NCBI GenBank assembly: GCA_027422505.1
Contig: JAPQWV010001375.1
Location: forward strand, 28,840 to 92,839
Origin: Craterostigma plantagineum
Lineage: Eukaryota; Streptophyta; Magnoliopsida; Lamiales; Linderniaceae
DNA length: 64,000 nucleotides
Direction: 5' to 3'
Shown here: piece after piece, positions 44,806 to 57,424 of the stretch
Numbering within the stretch: the first letter of the stretch is position 1
How the letters are laid out: every line of letters starts with the position of its first letter
Position numbers and translations under genes: made by a program
Notes under the pieces: model-generated
What the model was told of the DNA's origin: nothing
What the model saw: only the letters and a program-made list of their open reading frames with translations
The model's database searches: none

Positions 44806-45698
44806 TAGGGGTGGTTCGGTACGGTATACCGTACCAAAACTGTGATACCGTATACCGTACCGAAATTTCGGTATCCAAAAAATCATACCAATACCATACC
44901 AAAATTTCGGTATACCTTAAATTTCGATACGGTATCATACCGAAATTTCGGTATGGTATCGGTACCATACCTTCTATACCATTCATACGGAGGGTTTTTT
45001 TACCATGCGTGTCTCGTGACTCGTTAATTCGTTGTTTTGGAATTTTTAATCAATTCAAACTCCTTAGGCCCCAATAAGATAGATTATTAATACCAAAATT
45101 TTCAAAATAAAAAGATTTTTTAACCTTAAATAATTTACATATTTTAGCTAGTCTACTTAGTAAGACAAAAAACTTTACATAACCACAAAATACAACTTTA
45201 TATACAGATTAATTAGAACAAAGCGGCTATATTTAAAAAATTAGTGAAGATTAACAAAAAGTAATTGCATTGCATCTTCACGCTTTCAAAAATCATGAAA
45301 AACAAACATTGAAAAGGCAAAAAGTAAACGTTACTTGAGTTACATAAGTAAAATATGGTGGGCCTAATATTAGAAAGTTGTGTATAAGTTAATAATTTAT
45401 GGGCTAAATAAGTTTATGAAGATCCTTAATTTTTCATTTTATATTTTTTGAAATAATATAATATATATAGGTGTGTATATATATGTATAAAATATATTAA
45501 AAATTTTAGAATTTCGGTATTCGGTATAATCGGTATACCTAATTTTAAAAACTTTCATACCATTACCGTACCGAAAATTTTCGGTACGGTATCATACCTT
45601 ACCAAAAACTTTGATATACCAAAATTTTCAATATTTTCGATACGACTCGATACGATAAGGACGGTATTTCGATATTTCGATATTTTTCCCCAGCCCTA
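44806..45698. mobile_element. Non-autonomous hAT element
   Basis: The 893-bp unit starts TAGGGGTGGTTCGGTACGG and ends CCCCAGCCCTA. An 8-bp target duplication GTTAGAAC is at 44798-44805 and 45699-45706. Both ends carry dense GGTATACC / CGGTATTTCG subterminal repeats; the middle is AT-rich with no transposase. Confidence 0.95.
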
Positions 45699-45706
45699 GT
45701 TAGAAC

Positions 45707-46530
45707 GACCATTTTCTGAGCACTGATAATCACCTGCTTGTCCATTATTAAGGTTTCCTGTAAATGGTGAGAATATATTTACATCGAAACTGGATGTGAA
45801 ACCAGACAGCACTTTCTTCTAAAGAGCTTTTCATTATCGATTGACTAGCAGCGTATCTAATGAACCATTTGATTCCGTATTAATGAGGAAGAGTTTTTTT
45901 TTTCCCTTATAAACATAAAGTACAAAAGTAGCACCTGATCATTTTTTCCCCACGAATACATATTTAAAATGGAATAAAAACATGGTCTCAAACTGACTTC
46001 TGAAGCATAAATTGGATATGAAGTGTTAGGAACTTGACTGATAAATCTTCTACAAAACTAACACGCTTATCTTAAATTGTGAGCGACGAAGTTAGTTGTG
46101 TGCTGAGGAAGCACATTGGTCAAGTGGTGCGTAGCCTATTCCTTTGGCAGTAAGCCCGATTGTGCTGTGCTGTGTGTGCTGCTGTTGTAATGAAAGGTAG
46201 CCTTAAATTTCTCAAGAACCAGAGGAATAAAGTGGACAGGACACGACACGTGTGTGTTGGGCAAATGGGAATGAATGCTGAGCTGTGGACGATCATCTTC
46301 AGCCTCAATAAAAGAAAAAGCGCAAAGCAAAACGCAGACTTTCCCTTTACACAAGTGGCCTTACCATAAGCAAGAAGTCCTCTACTGCCACTACTTTAGA
46401 AATTTCTTCGCCAAGCCCGTCGTCTTTTGTCCGATCAGGCTCCTCAGTATGGTTGTGGGGTGCATAGGGACATATATGTCATCACAAGGGCGAAAAAATA
46501 AAAAGACAGCCAGCTATAGTTAGATATACA
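45707..46530. other. Intergenic DNA
   Basis: I see no coding sequence or element boundary here. Short open frames around 46130-46520 have no recognisable motifs. Confidence 0.4.
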
Positions 46531-47622
46531 TATATAAACATGCCATCATTCAACGTGGTTCCCTGCTGTCGTGGGCACCATACCACCATCCACCACTTTA
46601 CTCCTATAAACTTATTGCTTTACATATCCAACCATAAATTTGCGCTTCATCCCAGCTTTTTTACATCTGAGGTTGAGCTTCGTTCTCTACCTTAAAACAT
46701 CCAAAGAAAACACAAGCCACATTGTTATTATACAAGTCTAATAGACGAGAGGAGAAACCCATTCTCAGTAAAGGTACAACCTTTGCCTTGTAATTATTCT
46801 CTCTTTGGTAACACTCGGGTTATGCTATAATTAATCGTTTCTGAATCTCTTCAGTTATCCTTACTGATTGGTGTGCATGTATGAGATCTACCGTTTTCTG
46901 CTCTTCTTGGTTTAATCTAATTGAAGTGTGATATAAGCTACTGTGATGTATTCATTGCTCGGTGAATTTCAACTCTATCAAACTACACCATTTCGACCTT
47001 CATCTACAAAAACTCTTGTCTGAGGAGATTCGTCATTAGTTGAACCGTTTCATCTCGTACAAAGACCAATTGTGCGTTGCCTGTTGAGATTCTAAGTGAG
47101 TTTTGTCCCACATCGGATAATTCAAGCTCTTTGAGCCGCTATATATATACGAGGCTTTTTCCTCCTATCACCAATTGGTTTTAGGAAGGACCCCTCGATT
47201 TCTAATATGGTATCAGAGCGAGCTTCTGCTCACCGTCCCCCTTCATATGTCCACGTGTTAGGCCGGTCATGCCACATGTGAGGCGGCGTGTTGAGATTCT
47301 AAGTGGGTTTCGTCCCACATCGGATAATTCAAGCTCTTTGAGCCGCTATACATATACGAGGCTTTCTCCTCCTATCACCAATTGGTTTTAGAAAGGACCC
47401 CTCGATTCCTAATATTGCCTACTGCGTCATTGGATCCTGTGCTACATATGACTAAGCTTTCATACCTGTCTGGTTTGATGGATCTTGCGTATATTATGGG
47501 GAATAACATATAGATCCACTTCCCAGACGAGCATGCGATCTGAGTTATATTTGCTTTCGTGCTGCTTTTTTCTGGGTAATCAAAATTGAAACTTTTCTAG
47601 CTTTTGCAGCAAACATTAAGAT
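46531..47622 (+). promoter_or_regulatory. Former actin promoter and leader with intron
   Basis: A leader ending TCTCAGTAAAG|GTACAACC, a leader intron and the acceptor TAGCTTTTGCAG|CAAACATTAAG just before the ATG follow the normal plant actin layout (an intron inside the 5' UTR). A TRIM element is inserted in this intron. Presence of the leader intron shows the pseudogene arose by DNA duplication and not by reverse transcription. Confidence 0.7.
47082..47414 (+). mobile_element. TRIM (terminal-repeat retrotransposon in miniature)
   Basis: The 333-bp element has two 126-bp LTRs (47082-47207 and 47289-47414) that start TGTTGAGATTCTAAGTG and end CTAATA. A Met-tRNA primer site TGGTATCAGAGC (47208-47219) follows LTR 1. 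The target duplication TTGCC is at 47077-47081 and 47415-47419. The internal part is only ~81 bp and non-coding. The LTRs differ at several positions. The terminal dinucleotides are TG...TA, not TG...CA. Confidence 0.93.
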
Positions 47623-49051
<1,429 letters not shown>

Positions 49052-49086
49052 AATTGACGGCAATATTATTATTACACTGGTGCCGG

Positions 49087-49885
49087 TAGGGTTGCAAAAA
49101 CGAATCAAATCGACTCGAATACCGCCATATTCAATTTGTATTCTTTTATTTTTCGAATATTCATATTCATATTCTTTTATTATTCGAATACTAAAATTGA
49201 TTCATATTCTATTTGATAATATATTCGAATATATTTACGAATATTCGAATATTCGGATCGAATAATATTTTTCAGAAAACATGTTTTAAGAAAACAAATA
49301 ACGCAAAAAAATACGTAGTGGATGAAAAATGCGGTTACGACATAAAAAGAAAAACATAGCAAAATATATTATTAGGTTATCCAATACATCATACGAAAAC
49401 ACCAAAATATCTTTTGCTTCACGTGCGTCTGGCACTCGAAGCCTGAGGGAGAGCCGACTTCTGGTGGCCGTGAGAGTGATGCGACTGGTCTGGTGGTGGC
49501 CATAGGTGGTTGTGCGAGGGAGAGCAGAACTACGATGTCACTCAAATTATTCAAGAAGTAATTCAATGGTCTAGGGCTTTTGCTTTAATTTTAATTGTTT
49601 ATAAATTTAACTATTTTCAATTAAATCATGTGGGCTTTTCACTTTGGGCCATTATATATATATATATATATTCTTTTAAGTATTCATATTAATATGATAG
49701 ATTAACTATAAGTATTTATAATATATATTATTTAATATATATTATATTATTCGAATCGAATATTGCCATATTGTATTCTTATTCGAATCGAAAAAATATT
49801 CTTATTCGGATTTGTTATTCTAATATTTCGAATCCGTATCTTAAATTTCGAATTGAACAAAAAGATTCGATTCATTTGCAACCCG
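49087..49885. mobile_element. Probable hAT-like MITE downstream of the actin pseudogene
   Basis: The left end TAGGGTTGCAAAAACGAATC is inverted at the right end (GATTCATTTGCAACCC ends near 49884; reversed GGGTTGCAAATGAATC). TGCCGG lies on both sides (49081-49086 and 49888-49893), so the target duplication is recognisable but imperfect. The interior is rich in CGAATATTCG-type words and lacks coding sequence. Confidence 0.7.
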
Positions 49886-49893
49886 CCTGCCGG

Positions 49894-50318
49894 AGACAGA
49901 TTCAGTTATGGTGATTGCCTTCTCATTTGATTTCCTCTTCTGCTAGATTCATTATATATTGGCTTAAAAGGTTTGTTTTTGGACATGGAAACAGTACAAT
50001 CCTGTCGAAGTTTTCATTTTTTTTTTCTTTCGTCTATATTGATTTGGGTATGGATATGTGGACACTTATTTTTATGATTTATTGGTTGGTTGTTTAATAT
50101 TCTGATTGGAAAGATTGATTATGATGTATAAGATCTTGAATTAATGTTCAATACTATACCATTTAAGCCCATTAATCGTTCACACTTGGCTGAACATCCC
50201 AACATCATCCCGTCCTCTGTTATCGCAAGAAAAAAACGCAACAAAATAATACGGCAAATTTTACTTTAGTACCAAATCTATAGAATCGGCATGGTTGTCA
50301 GACAATCCATGTTCTGGC
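49894..50318. other. Intergenic DNA, former actin 3' region
   Basis: T-rich sequence resembling an untranslated region follows the MITE; no gene is seen before the small minus-strand gene. Confidence 0.45.
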
Positions 50319-50826
50319 CTAGCAGTACATGTCGCTTATCAGTCGTTTATGGCGATTGAGGTGCTTCTCCATCAATGCCCTTGAAGCTCCATCAACAGTT
50401 TTACCCCAGGTCTGCTCAATGTACATTAGCACAACAAGCATTTGTGTGCCTGTGAGTATACCGTGTTTTTAACAGTAAAAAAAGAGGAATTTCGTTTACC
50501 TTTCCTATTGCAGTGATGATAGATTTGTTCTTTAACTCCCTAGCTCTGATCCTCTTGAGAAAGGGAACGTGTTTCCGTGAAGCGGCAAGAGGAAGAAGTG
50601 ATCTACTTTCTGACAATATGTTCTTTGAATTGCTGTGCTGGGATTGGGAATCACATTCTCTGATAATAATACTTCTTCTTATGCGTTTGGCGAGCGGGAG
50701 GTGCTTGGTCGGAAGTTTTTGTTTCTGATCAGAACCTACCTCAGCAAACTTCATCAGAAGCTGATCTGAGGATGCTTTAGCTACGTGCTGAACTCTGGCA
50801 GTTTCGTTGGGATTTGCATATTCCAT
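50319..50826 (-). CDS. Small basic plant protein of unknown function, two exons
   Basis: Exon 1 (50500-50826, from MEYANPNETARVQHV) joins exon 2 (50319-50411) across a GT-AG intron in phase, giving 139 aa. The protein is rich in K/R and S. Notable segments are LPLAKRIRRSIIIRECDSQS, HVPFLKRIRARELKNKSIIT and, in exon 2, TWGKTVDGASRALMEKHLNR followed by HKRLISDMYC. No signal peptide or membrane helix is apparent. The two KRIR boxes resemble each other, so an internal duplication is possible. The splice joint through AIGK|TWGKTVDG keeps a sensible, hydrophilic reading frame to a stop. I do not recognise the family and assign no function. Confidence 0.65.
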
Positions 50827-51132
50827 TAGTAGACAAAACGGCGAGAAAATAACACAAAAAAGTTGCTTGTTAACAAGAGAGAGAGAGAGAGAGTGGGAGA
50901 CGAATGATCTTAAAGGTTAGAGGGAAGGGACGGAGAAATTTATCAAGCTTGATAAATTGGTCCTCTAAGAGAAATTGGACCGTTAATTGGGCGGTGGGAA
51001 TTTTTTTATGTATTTTATTGCATGAATATAGCCGTTGGCCGATATTTTATGCCTCTTTACGAATAATTAACAGATCCGAATTTAAAACTATTTTGTATCT
51101 GGAAAACCACGGGTACAAACTTAAATAGTTTA
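50827..51132. promoter_or_regulatory. Upstream region of the small basic protein gene
   Basis: Contains a GAGAGAGAGAGAGAG run at 50878-50893 (CT-rich on the gene's own strand, common in plant leaders). No other assignment. Confidence 0.45.
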
Positions 51133-51135
51133 TTA

Positions 51136-51849
51136 GAGCATCTCCAACCGGACACCAAAACGCATAATTTGAGATAAATTTAATCCAATCGAACACCAAA
51201 ACTGAACGCAAAATGCGTTTCATACAATCTCTCTCCTCGAAAAAACTATCTATGCGTCTGAGTACAGTTATATGCGTTTGATATTTGTTAATTGCACCGA
51301 TGTACTCCATCTTTATCTTATTACAGTGTGTCAGGAGAAAATAAATAAGATGTTAATAAATGATGAGAAGACATCACTATATTTTGTTCTCGGTCATGAT
51401 TAATGAAAGAGACGTCTTTTCATTATTCGTCAGTGTCTTCTCTCTCGTCGCTTTAAATAATTTCCAATGTGCAATGTGGGCAAATTTGTAAAACCCACTC
51501 AAACGTATGAGCCATGTATCGCTTTCTTTTTTTTTTCTATTTATATTTACTTGTGTCGATCCGAAGTATTCTACGTGTTTATGCACGGAATTTGCTTCTC
51601 GCTTTAAACAATTCCCAATATTCGAAGTTATTTATTAATTTTTTTGTGATTAAATCTAAAATAATATTTATAATCTAATTTGTAAAATTATAAATATGTG
51701 GGTAAATTTGTAATAACAGGTGTGGAGTGAATATTACAAAATAGTCTTTTGAGTTTGAGAATGAGTTGAACGGTTGGAGAAGAATTACTGCATTTTGAGT
51801 TTGAGTATGCATTTGAGTTTGAGAATTTATTTCTCGGTTGGAGATGGTC
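51136..51849. mobile_element. PIF/Harbinger-type MITE
   Basis: Terminus GAGCATCTCCAACCG at the left; the right end reversed reads GACCATCTCCAACCG. TTA on both sides (51133-51135 and 51850-51852) fits the TTA target of this superfamily. The 714-bp interior contains repeated TTTGAGTTTGAG words and no transposase. Confidence 0.85.
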
Positions 51850-51897
51850 TTAAGTATTTCTCAGAATCAAGCTCGAGGCCTAGAATTTAGAGATTGA

Positions 51898-52331
51898 TTG
51901 TTATCTCCAATCGAAAAACGTATTCTCAAACTCAAAATGCAGTATTTCTTTGGTAGAGTAGAGGACTGAAAATCCTCGTGTCACCCGTTCAAGTCTGGTT
52001 CCTAAAGAATTAATAAAATTGATAAGAATATCTATATATATATATATATAAAATTATAGTTGGATGGACAAGAATGTGACCACATGACATAGAACTATCC
52101 GGTACGAATGCCCCCATACCTAACACCATGCCAAAATAATAAATTGTTAATTTCAGATGATCACCTTTTAATATTGAAAAAACAAAATGCGACCATGAAA
52201 TAGTAAACGCATATATGCGATTAATTGCTCAGCAAAAATGGTATAAACCCATTTTGGGTATGAGTATGAGTGCCCATTGGAGTAGTTTTTGAGTTTGAGT
52301 TGAAAATTGAGTGTTCATTGGAAATGCTCTT
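51898..52331. mobile_element. Second, more degenerate Harbinger-like MITE
   Basis: The right end (TTGGAAATGCTCTTA) is the typical inverse of a GAGCATTTCCAA terminus; the left end (TTATCTCCAATCG) is damaged. Internal AAAACGTATTCTCAAACTCA and TTTTGAGTTTGAGTTG are inverse-related. It encloses a plastid-like trnF fragment. Confidence 0.5.
51951..52013 (+). pseudogene. trnF-GAA: Fragment of plastid-type tRNA-Phe (GAA)
   Basis: From TGGTAGAG through the anticodon arm GAGGACTGAAAATCCTC (anticodon GAA) to the T arm and GGTTCCT, the sequence follows plastid trnF with a few substitutions (GAGTAG for GAGCAG; CCCGTTCAAGTC for CCAGTTCAAATC). The 5' acceptor strand and most of the D arm are missing, so it cannot fold as a tRNA. 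It is plastid-derived DNA (direct or via mitochondrion) in nuclear sequence. Confidence 0.8.
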
Positions 52332-52799
52332 AGGGCAATAGCGCAAAGATACAAGAGATACTTTTAGAAGCTATGCAACACAAAACTTTACTGAGGACCA
52401 AAAGGAAAGGGCACAGAAAGGCATTGAGAAGAGGACGATAATGATGATCGAGGGAGGGAACTGTGTAGTTTAAACTGATTGCAACTAAGATTTGCAACTG
52501 ATCGATCATTCTCTCAAGCTGTTTCTTACGGCAATTTGCCAAAACAGATTTCCATTGTTACATCCATGAATTCAGGGCAGACATGACCAATTGTGTGACA
52601 TCTATGCTGACGAGATCGTCTGATAAACTTTCGGAACTTCAATTTTCTTTTGCAACATATATGCTGAGAAATCGTGATAAAGCAACCTTTTGGCGTCATT
52701 CAAATGGATACACTGCAGTGCTTAGAAAAGAAAAAATGCTGACTTGTTCTTCATTTAGTTGCAGAGCCTACAAGCACAAGTTACAATCACGGTCCCATG
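52332..52799. other. 3' flank of POLD2
   Basis: No coding sequence recognised; presumed 3' untranslated and downstream region of the minus-strand POLD2 gene. Confidence 0.5.
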
Positions 52800-55700
52800 T
52801 CATAGCTCCACACCTTGTATTGAATTGAATTGGGTCCCAAAACTGACAGTGTGGCATTCAAGGTTCCTCAAGTTTAACTGCACAAGTGAAATCACGGACA
52901 AGGAACACAATTTTTATGACTGCTATATTAGAAAAAAGTGGACCTAGGAAATTGATACTAATGATGCTAAACAAAGAAGTCAAATCATCATGTCATCATC
53001 ACTACTGAGTCATATACGTTAAGTCCTGATAGAAGATAAAAATCTAATCATACCAGCACAGCAGTCCCTGTTTCAGCAAATTTAGGAATCGAAATGAGTC
53101 GTACGATCTGCCCATCTGATCCTGTACTTCAGCATATTGATCTTTCTATGGCTGTACAAAAAACAAATACACTCCAAACTACCTAAACAAAAACTATAAA
53201 GGCATACCCTGGATCATCCTAGATTCGTATTCGTCTTGATTACCAATGAAATAGACATGGGGGCATGTCTCAATGCAAAATGGGTCTCTATCAGTAAATG
53301 GATAACACCCTGCAAAAATCATCTTATTTCTTCAACTGTTCTTTTGGTTCCAAGGTCCCACAAAATTATAGTAAAATGCAATAAAAAACGAGATTTGGCG
53401 TCGTGACAACTGCCTTTTACCTAGAGTACTAGGGGCAGTTGGTGCCAGGTGCCTCCATCTCAATGTCCGCTCCATAAATTCAGTTTTACTTTTTGCATCA
53501 GTATAATGTGAAAGATCGACAATGTTTTGACCCGACGTCCCTAGAAATCTATGAGAAAAGAAAGAATAAGCCAGCATCCACCAGGTCGGAACAAATAACC
53601 TGATCCATACACCATACCTCACATTGTCTAACTCAAAGGAATGAGGGTTTGTGCAGGATCTGAAAGTATTGTATACTGATGATCCAGGAAAAAGGCATCT
53701 GTTCAAAGGCTGACAAAGAAAGAGGATAATGAAAAATAGCATAATGTAGTGAACGTCAATGCATCATAGAGGAAACCTGTTGTGGCAGCGAGAAATTGGC
53801 AGGGTCACTGCTTCCGGCCATTATATCTAACAGTACACCTGCAGCAATCTGCACATGCTTTCAGAAACATAGCATAAATATTAGCAGAGAATACAGACTG
53901 CAGGGGTAAGAGATTACCTGGGTCAAAAGGATATCGAGCGCTTTTATTGGTTCGGATAGTCCAGACTGATCCTTGAAACCTGTGCTCTGCAGTTGTAGTG
54001 TAAAACAGTTACATCAAGCTGAGCAAAATCAAGGTTTCGATATGAACGTCGAGCAAAATGTTCTGGAATTTCTTGTGTAAAGTAACGGAGTAGCAAGTAG
54101 AGGTTAATCAATAGGGACACACTCCTAAAGCACAACCGATCAGGCCAACACCACTGCAGAAGCAATATTGAATGTACTGAGAATCTACGGTAACAAAAAA
54201 CTGCCAACTTACCTGACCATTTAAAACCCCTCTAGGAAATACAAGAGAATTCCCAGCTATAACAACTTGAACAACTTGAGCTGCCAAGGATTGCTCCTGG
54301 GAGCGTGTAAGGGAATGTTCAAAATAGAATAAATATTTAGGAACTTCAAAAACAAAACAAAGTTTATTAGCGAAGAATGATGGAACCTTTTCATCTCCTA
54401 AATGTCCACTTATATGGTCAACAAATAGCTGGAAATGGAGAGGATTAGTGGCGATGCTCCCAACACTCAAGCCCGAAACAAAAACAACATATTTGTCTTC
54501 ATCTGTTTTGGTTGAAGGGATAAGTAAATCATCAGACAGGTTTAAGGTACATCCCAAGTACTGCTACGCATCCATAAGATATACCAGTTCTATTAATGTA
54601 AAATCTTACATATGCATATTAACCAAGTAAAAACAAAGCACAATTTAGGTTCTTTTAATATTAAAAAAAAATAATCTCGGCAGGGACACGCATACTCTGC
54701 TTACGGTAGAATATATTCTGAAAACTGTAAAATTGAGGATAGAGAACCTTATAAAACCAAGCTTTAACTAACGTATTGCCGCATATAACTGAACTAGCCA
54801 TCTTAGTTTATGGAAGAACGGTTCCATGAAACACCCCAACTACTTTTTAAAAGTTCTCATCCAGTTTAAACCTAATTACTACAATACGTGAGCTAATAAT
54901 TATGGTTGAAAACAGAGATTGTTGCTCAGCATAGCATGCGTGCAATATAATACATTAAAAAAATAATTATGGTCATCATCACTCATCTCACAAAATGCAA
55001 ATTCCTAATCAAGAAATGATTATATCACCAACCAATGGCAATATTGATGGTTAGAAACGTTCCAAGAATTGTACCGAGGCTATGAGGCAGCTTTATCTGG
55101 TGTGGAATCTCAGCTTCTAATATTTCTTGAACCATAAAATCTCCCGCCCCAGTTTCTTTTCCATGCAATGCAACCACTACACCTATATATAATTATCATA
55201 AAAGATCAATATTGACTGTCCCTTGACAAACCAAGCATACTGTACATATGTGCTGCGCTTTTCCTGATCCGGAAATGCAACATTATGAGGCAGAGCTTGA
55301 AAAAACCCTTCTAGTTATTTTTTCTCCAAAATTCCAGGAAAACTAAATGCATGCAGTGATCTTATGATCGATCGAGAAATGTAGAAGTTGAATCAGCTGA
55401 AAGGTCACACAAGTTTCAGCAAACTAGTCAACGAAAAGTTTAAACAAAATAATAGTGAATAAAGTTGAATACACAAGTGAAAGATTACCAGCTAAGTGGA
55501 AAAAGCAACAGTGAGAAATCAGAATAAATCAGTAAGTGTTTCATACCTGTCACATAAACAGAAGGTAAAAGGGGGGCACCACGAAGTTTTACTCTTCCAC
55601 TCTCATCTTCCAGAACAAGATAGTCGTCAGGGTGGACAAAGTTATGGGGTTTGACAAGTGGGGTTGCTGACCTCTGAAAACCCATGCACTATGTTAGTTC

Positions 55701-56642
55701 AATTATTAGAATAAGCAAAATAAGAAGACCAGTGACACAAAGGGGGTTGTTACCTCCTTAGAGTATTCATCAAGAATGGTCGGTTTAAGCTTCATGTGCT
55801 TGTAGAGGGTTCCAACAATAATGCATTCCTTTCCTTCTTCTAGCCCCAAAACAGTACATACTGCATCAACAAAGGATAAAGTGTACAGAGCCAATGTAAG
55901 GGCAAGTAATCTTGAAACAGACTTCAGCCATAGATGTAAAACATCATGGGCTGAAACGTACACGCTAAGAAAAATACACGTGAAAAGAAGAGAAACTCCA
56001 TTCAAATGACTCTATATCTCATTATTAAAGCCCTTGTTTTTCTCATTCCTCTTCCTTTTATATGATCACAAAGTTCCAGAAACAGAAATAATTAATGAGT
56101 TCATTGGAAATTAAACGTGAGCTTAATTATACGGTGGAGCATTGCTCCAGGTCCCGATTCCTAATAGAGGAAATTAATCTCCTCGAATTGTTAAAATGAA
56201 ACCCAACAGGGGTTTCCCCATCAAGAATTTTTTGTACTACGACAACATTCTCCCTCAGAAATCTAGACATGAACAATACCCATGATACAATATTTCAGGA
56301 AGCTTCTAAAGTAGAATAAGAAAATGATAAAATCGGGTACTTGGTATATGAGGTTTCCAAGCGGGCAAAAGAGAGTAAAACAGAGTTCTCATTAGATGAA
56401 GTCTAGCAAAATAAATTTGACTGTACTGTTGCCCTCTATACGTCTCCTTCTGTATCTCAAAGCTCTCGTCCTGCAAATTATTACACCCCACAACATTCGC
56501 AGAACGAAAGGGAAACCATCAGAAAAAGTACACAGCTGTAAACGGATCATAAAAGATAGAGATTATGTTAGGCAGTTCTCACCAAGGATCGGTAAATGGA
56601 CTGTTTACGAGGGAGAACACGGCTTTCGGGTTCCGCTTCCAT
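52800..56642 (-). CDS. POLD2: DNA polymerase delta small subunit (POLD2/p50)
   Basis: Essential B-subunit of replicative polymerase delta, joining the catalytic subunit to the PCNA-binding subunits in the nucleus. I reconstruct 14 exons, all in phase: 56583-56642, 56341-56470, 55754-55860, 55547-55673, 55075-55182, 54387-54502, 54213-54296, 53918-53986, 53777-53848, 53618-53709, 53421-53548, 53208-53309, 53054-53121 and 52800-52877. They total 1341 bp, 446 aa. It starts MEAEPESRVLPRKQS. The OB-fold part carries GTLYKHMKLKPTILDEYSKE, TPLVKPHNFVHPDD and LVLEDESGRVKL. The inactive phosphoesterase domain carries YVVFVSGLSVGS, VVQVVIAGNSLVFPRGVLNG, CLFPGSSVYNTFRSCTNPHS, FLGTSGQN and ERTLRWRHLAPTAPSTL. 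It ends LNLRNLECHTVSFGTQ.... Exon 6 starts at the second acceptor (AACAG|ATGAAGAC). A (CAG)n run sits just before the ATG. No defect is seen. Confidence 0.95.
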
Positions 56643-57108
56643 CGGTGCTGCTGCTGCTGCTGCTGCTTTGCTCTGCTTATTCCGCGCCGGAAAATATATC
56701 TAGGGTGAGGGGTGAGTATAAATCTAAATTAAACCAAATTTCAACAAACAACGAAGCTAACCCTAAATAAAGTCCGTTAATTTGAAACAAAGAAAAAGTT
56801 TTTTTTTTACAATTTAGTCCCTTAATTTATATTAATTATATAATTATGATTATATTGGTAATATTTTACAATTAGATTCCCAAATCAATTGTCTTATATA
56901 TAATTATCTTAATAAAATTAAATTTATCATTTAACTTAAATACAACTTAAAATATAAAATGATATATCTATATTTATATCTTGCACATACATAGGATGTG
57001 CTTAAATACTAGTTTGGGTAATTGGGTAGAGCTGAAAGTTTCTCTCTCCCCTCATCGGGTAGTAAATGTTAACGAGAGCGAGGTACAGTGGGACCAATTC
57101 TCCCCCTT
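56643..57108. other. POLD2 upstream and AT-rich intergenic DNA
   Basis: The leader CCTAGATATATTTTCCGGCG precedes the CAG run on the minus strand. Beyond ~56770 the DNA is AT-rich with no gene seen. Confidence 0.5.
56645..56668. repeat. CTG/CAG trinucleotide run in the POLD2 leader
   Basis: About seven CTG units on the plus strand, i.e. CAG on the POLD2 strand, ending a few bases before the start codon. Confidence 0.85.
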
Positions 57109-57109
57109 A

Positions 57110-57168
57110 GGATTTACGGTTTAGGGTTCAGAGTTTAGGATCAGGGTTTAAGGATTAGAGTTTAGGGA
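57110..57168. repeat. Degenerate telomere-like heptamers
   Basis: Words such as GGTTTAGGGTTCAGAGTTTAG and AGGGTTTAAGGATTAGAG recur. They are corrupted TTTAGGG/TTCAGGG units on the plus strand, of the same kind as the array at the window's right edge. Confidence 0.7.
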
Positions 57169-57229
57169 CCCTCCGATCGGGAATGATTCCCGGTTGGGGA
57201 CCCCCCAATTGCAGGTTGGAAAACCGTCG

Positions 57230-57345
57230 GTTGGGTCGGCCGGTTCCGGTCCCGTGCGTGTCTGAGCGCGGTCCCGTGCATCTATGCATGGGTCCCGTGC
57301 GTGTCTCAGTGCGGTCCCGTGCGCGGTCCCGTGCAGGTACATGCG
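57230..57345. repeat. Short GC-rich array of GGTCCCGTGC words
   Basis: GGTCCCGTGC occurs five times between 57246 and 57335, alternating with CGTGTCTGAGCG, CATCTATGCATG and CGTGTCTCAGTG spacers. It is irregularly spaced and strongly GC-rich against its surroundings. Confidence 0.8.
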
Positions 57346-57424
57346 TGCGGGTGTTGTGCGTGTCTCGGCGTGTTCCCGTATTTCTATGCACAGGTCATGA
57401 TCTTCAAATACATCAGGTTGAACC

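Noticed and set aside
47082..47414. Cassandra-type TRIM carrying 5S rRNA promoter boxes
   Set aside because: The LTR has the GTCCCACATCGG phrase common in TRIMs but I see no 5S rRNA-like A, IE or C box.
52332..52799. An additional gene downstream of POLD2
   Set aside because: Short frames at 52330-52830 overlap the POLD2 3' region and have no motifs.
53032..53054. End of POLD2 at the TGA right after exon 13 (…TAVLV)
   Set aside because: GTATGA there works as a splice donor. The next acceptor gives LNLRNLECHTVSFGTQ, the conserved POLD2 C-terminus, in phase.
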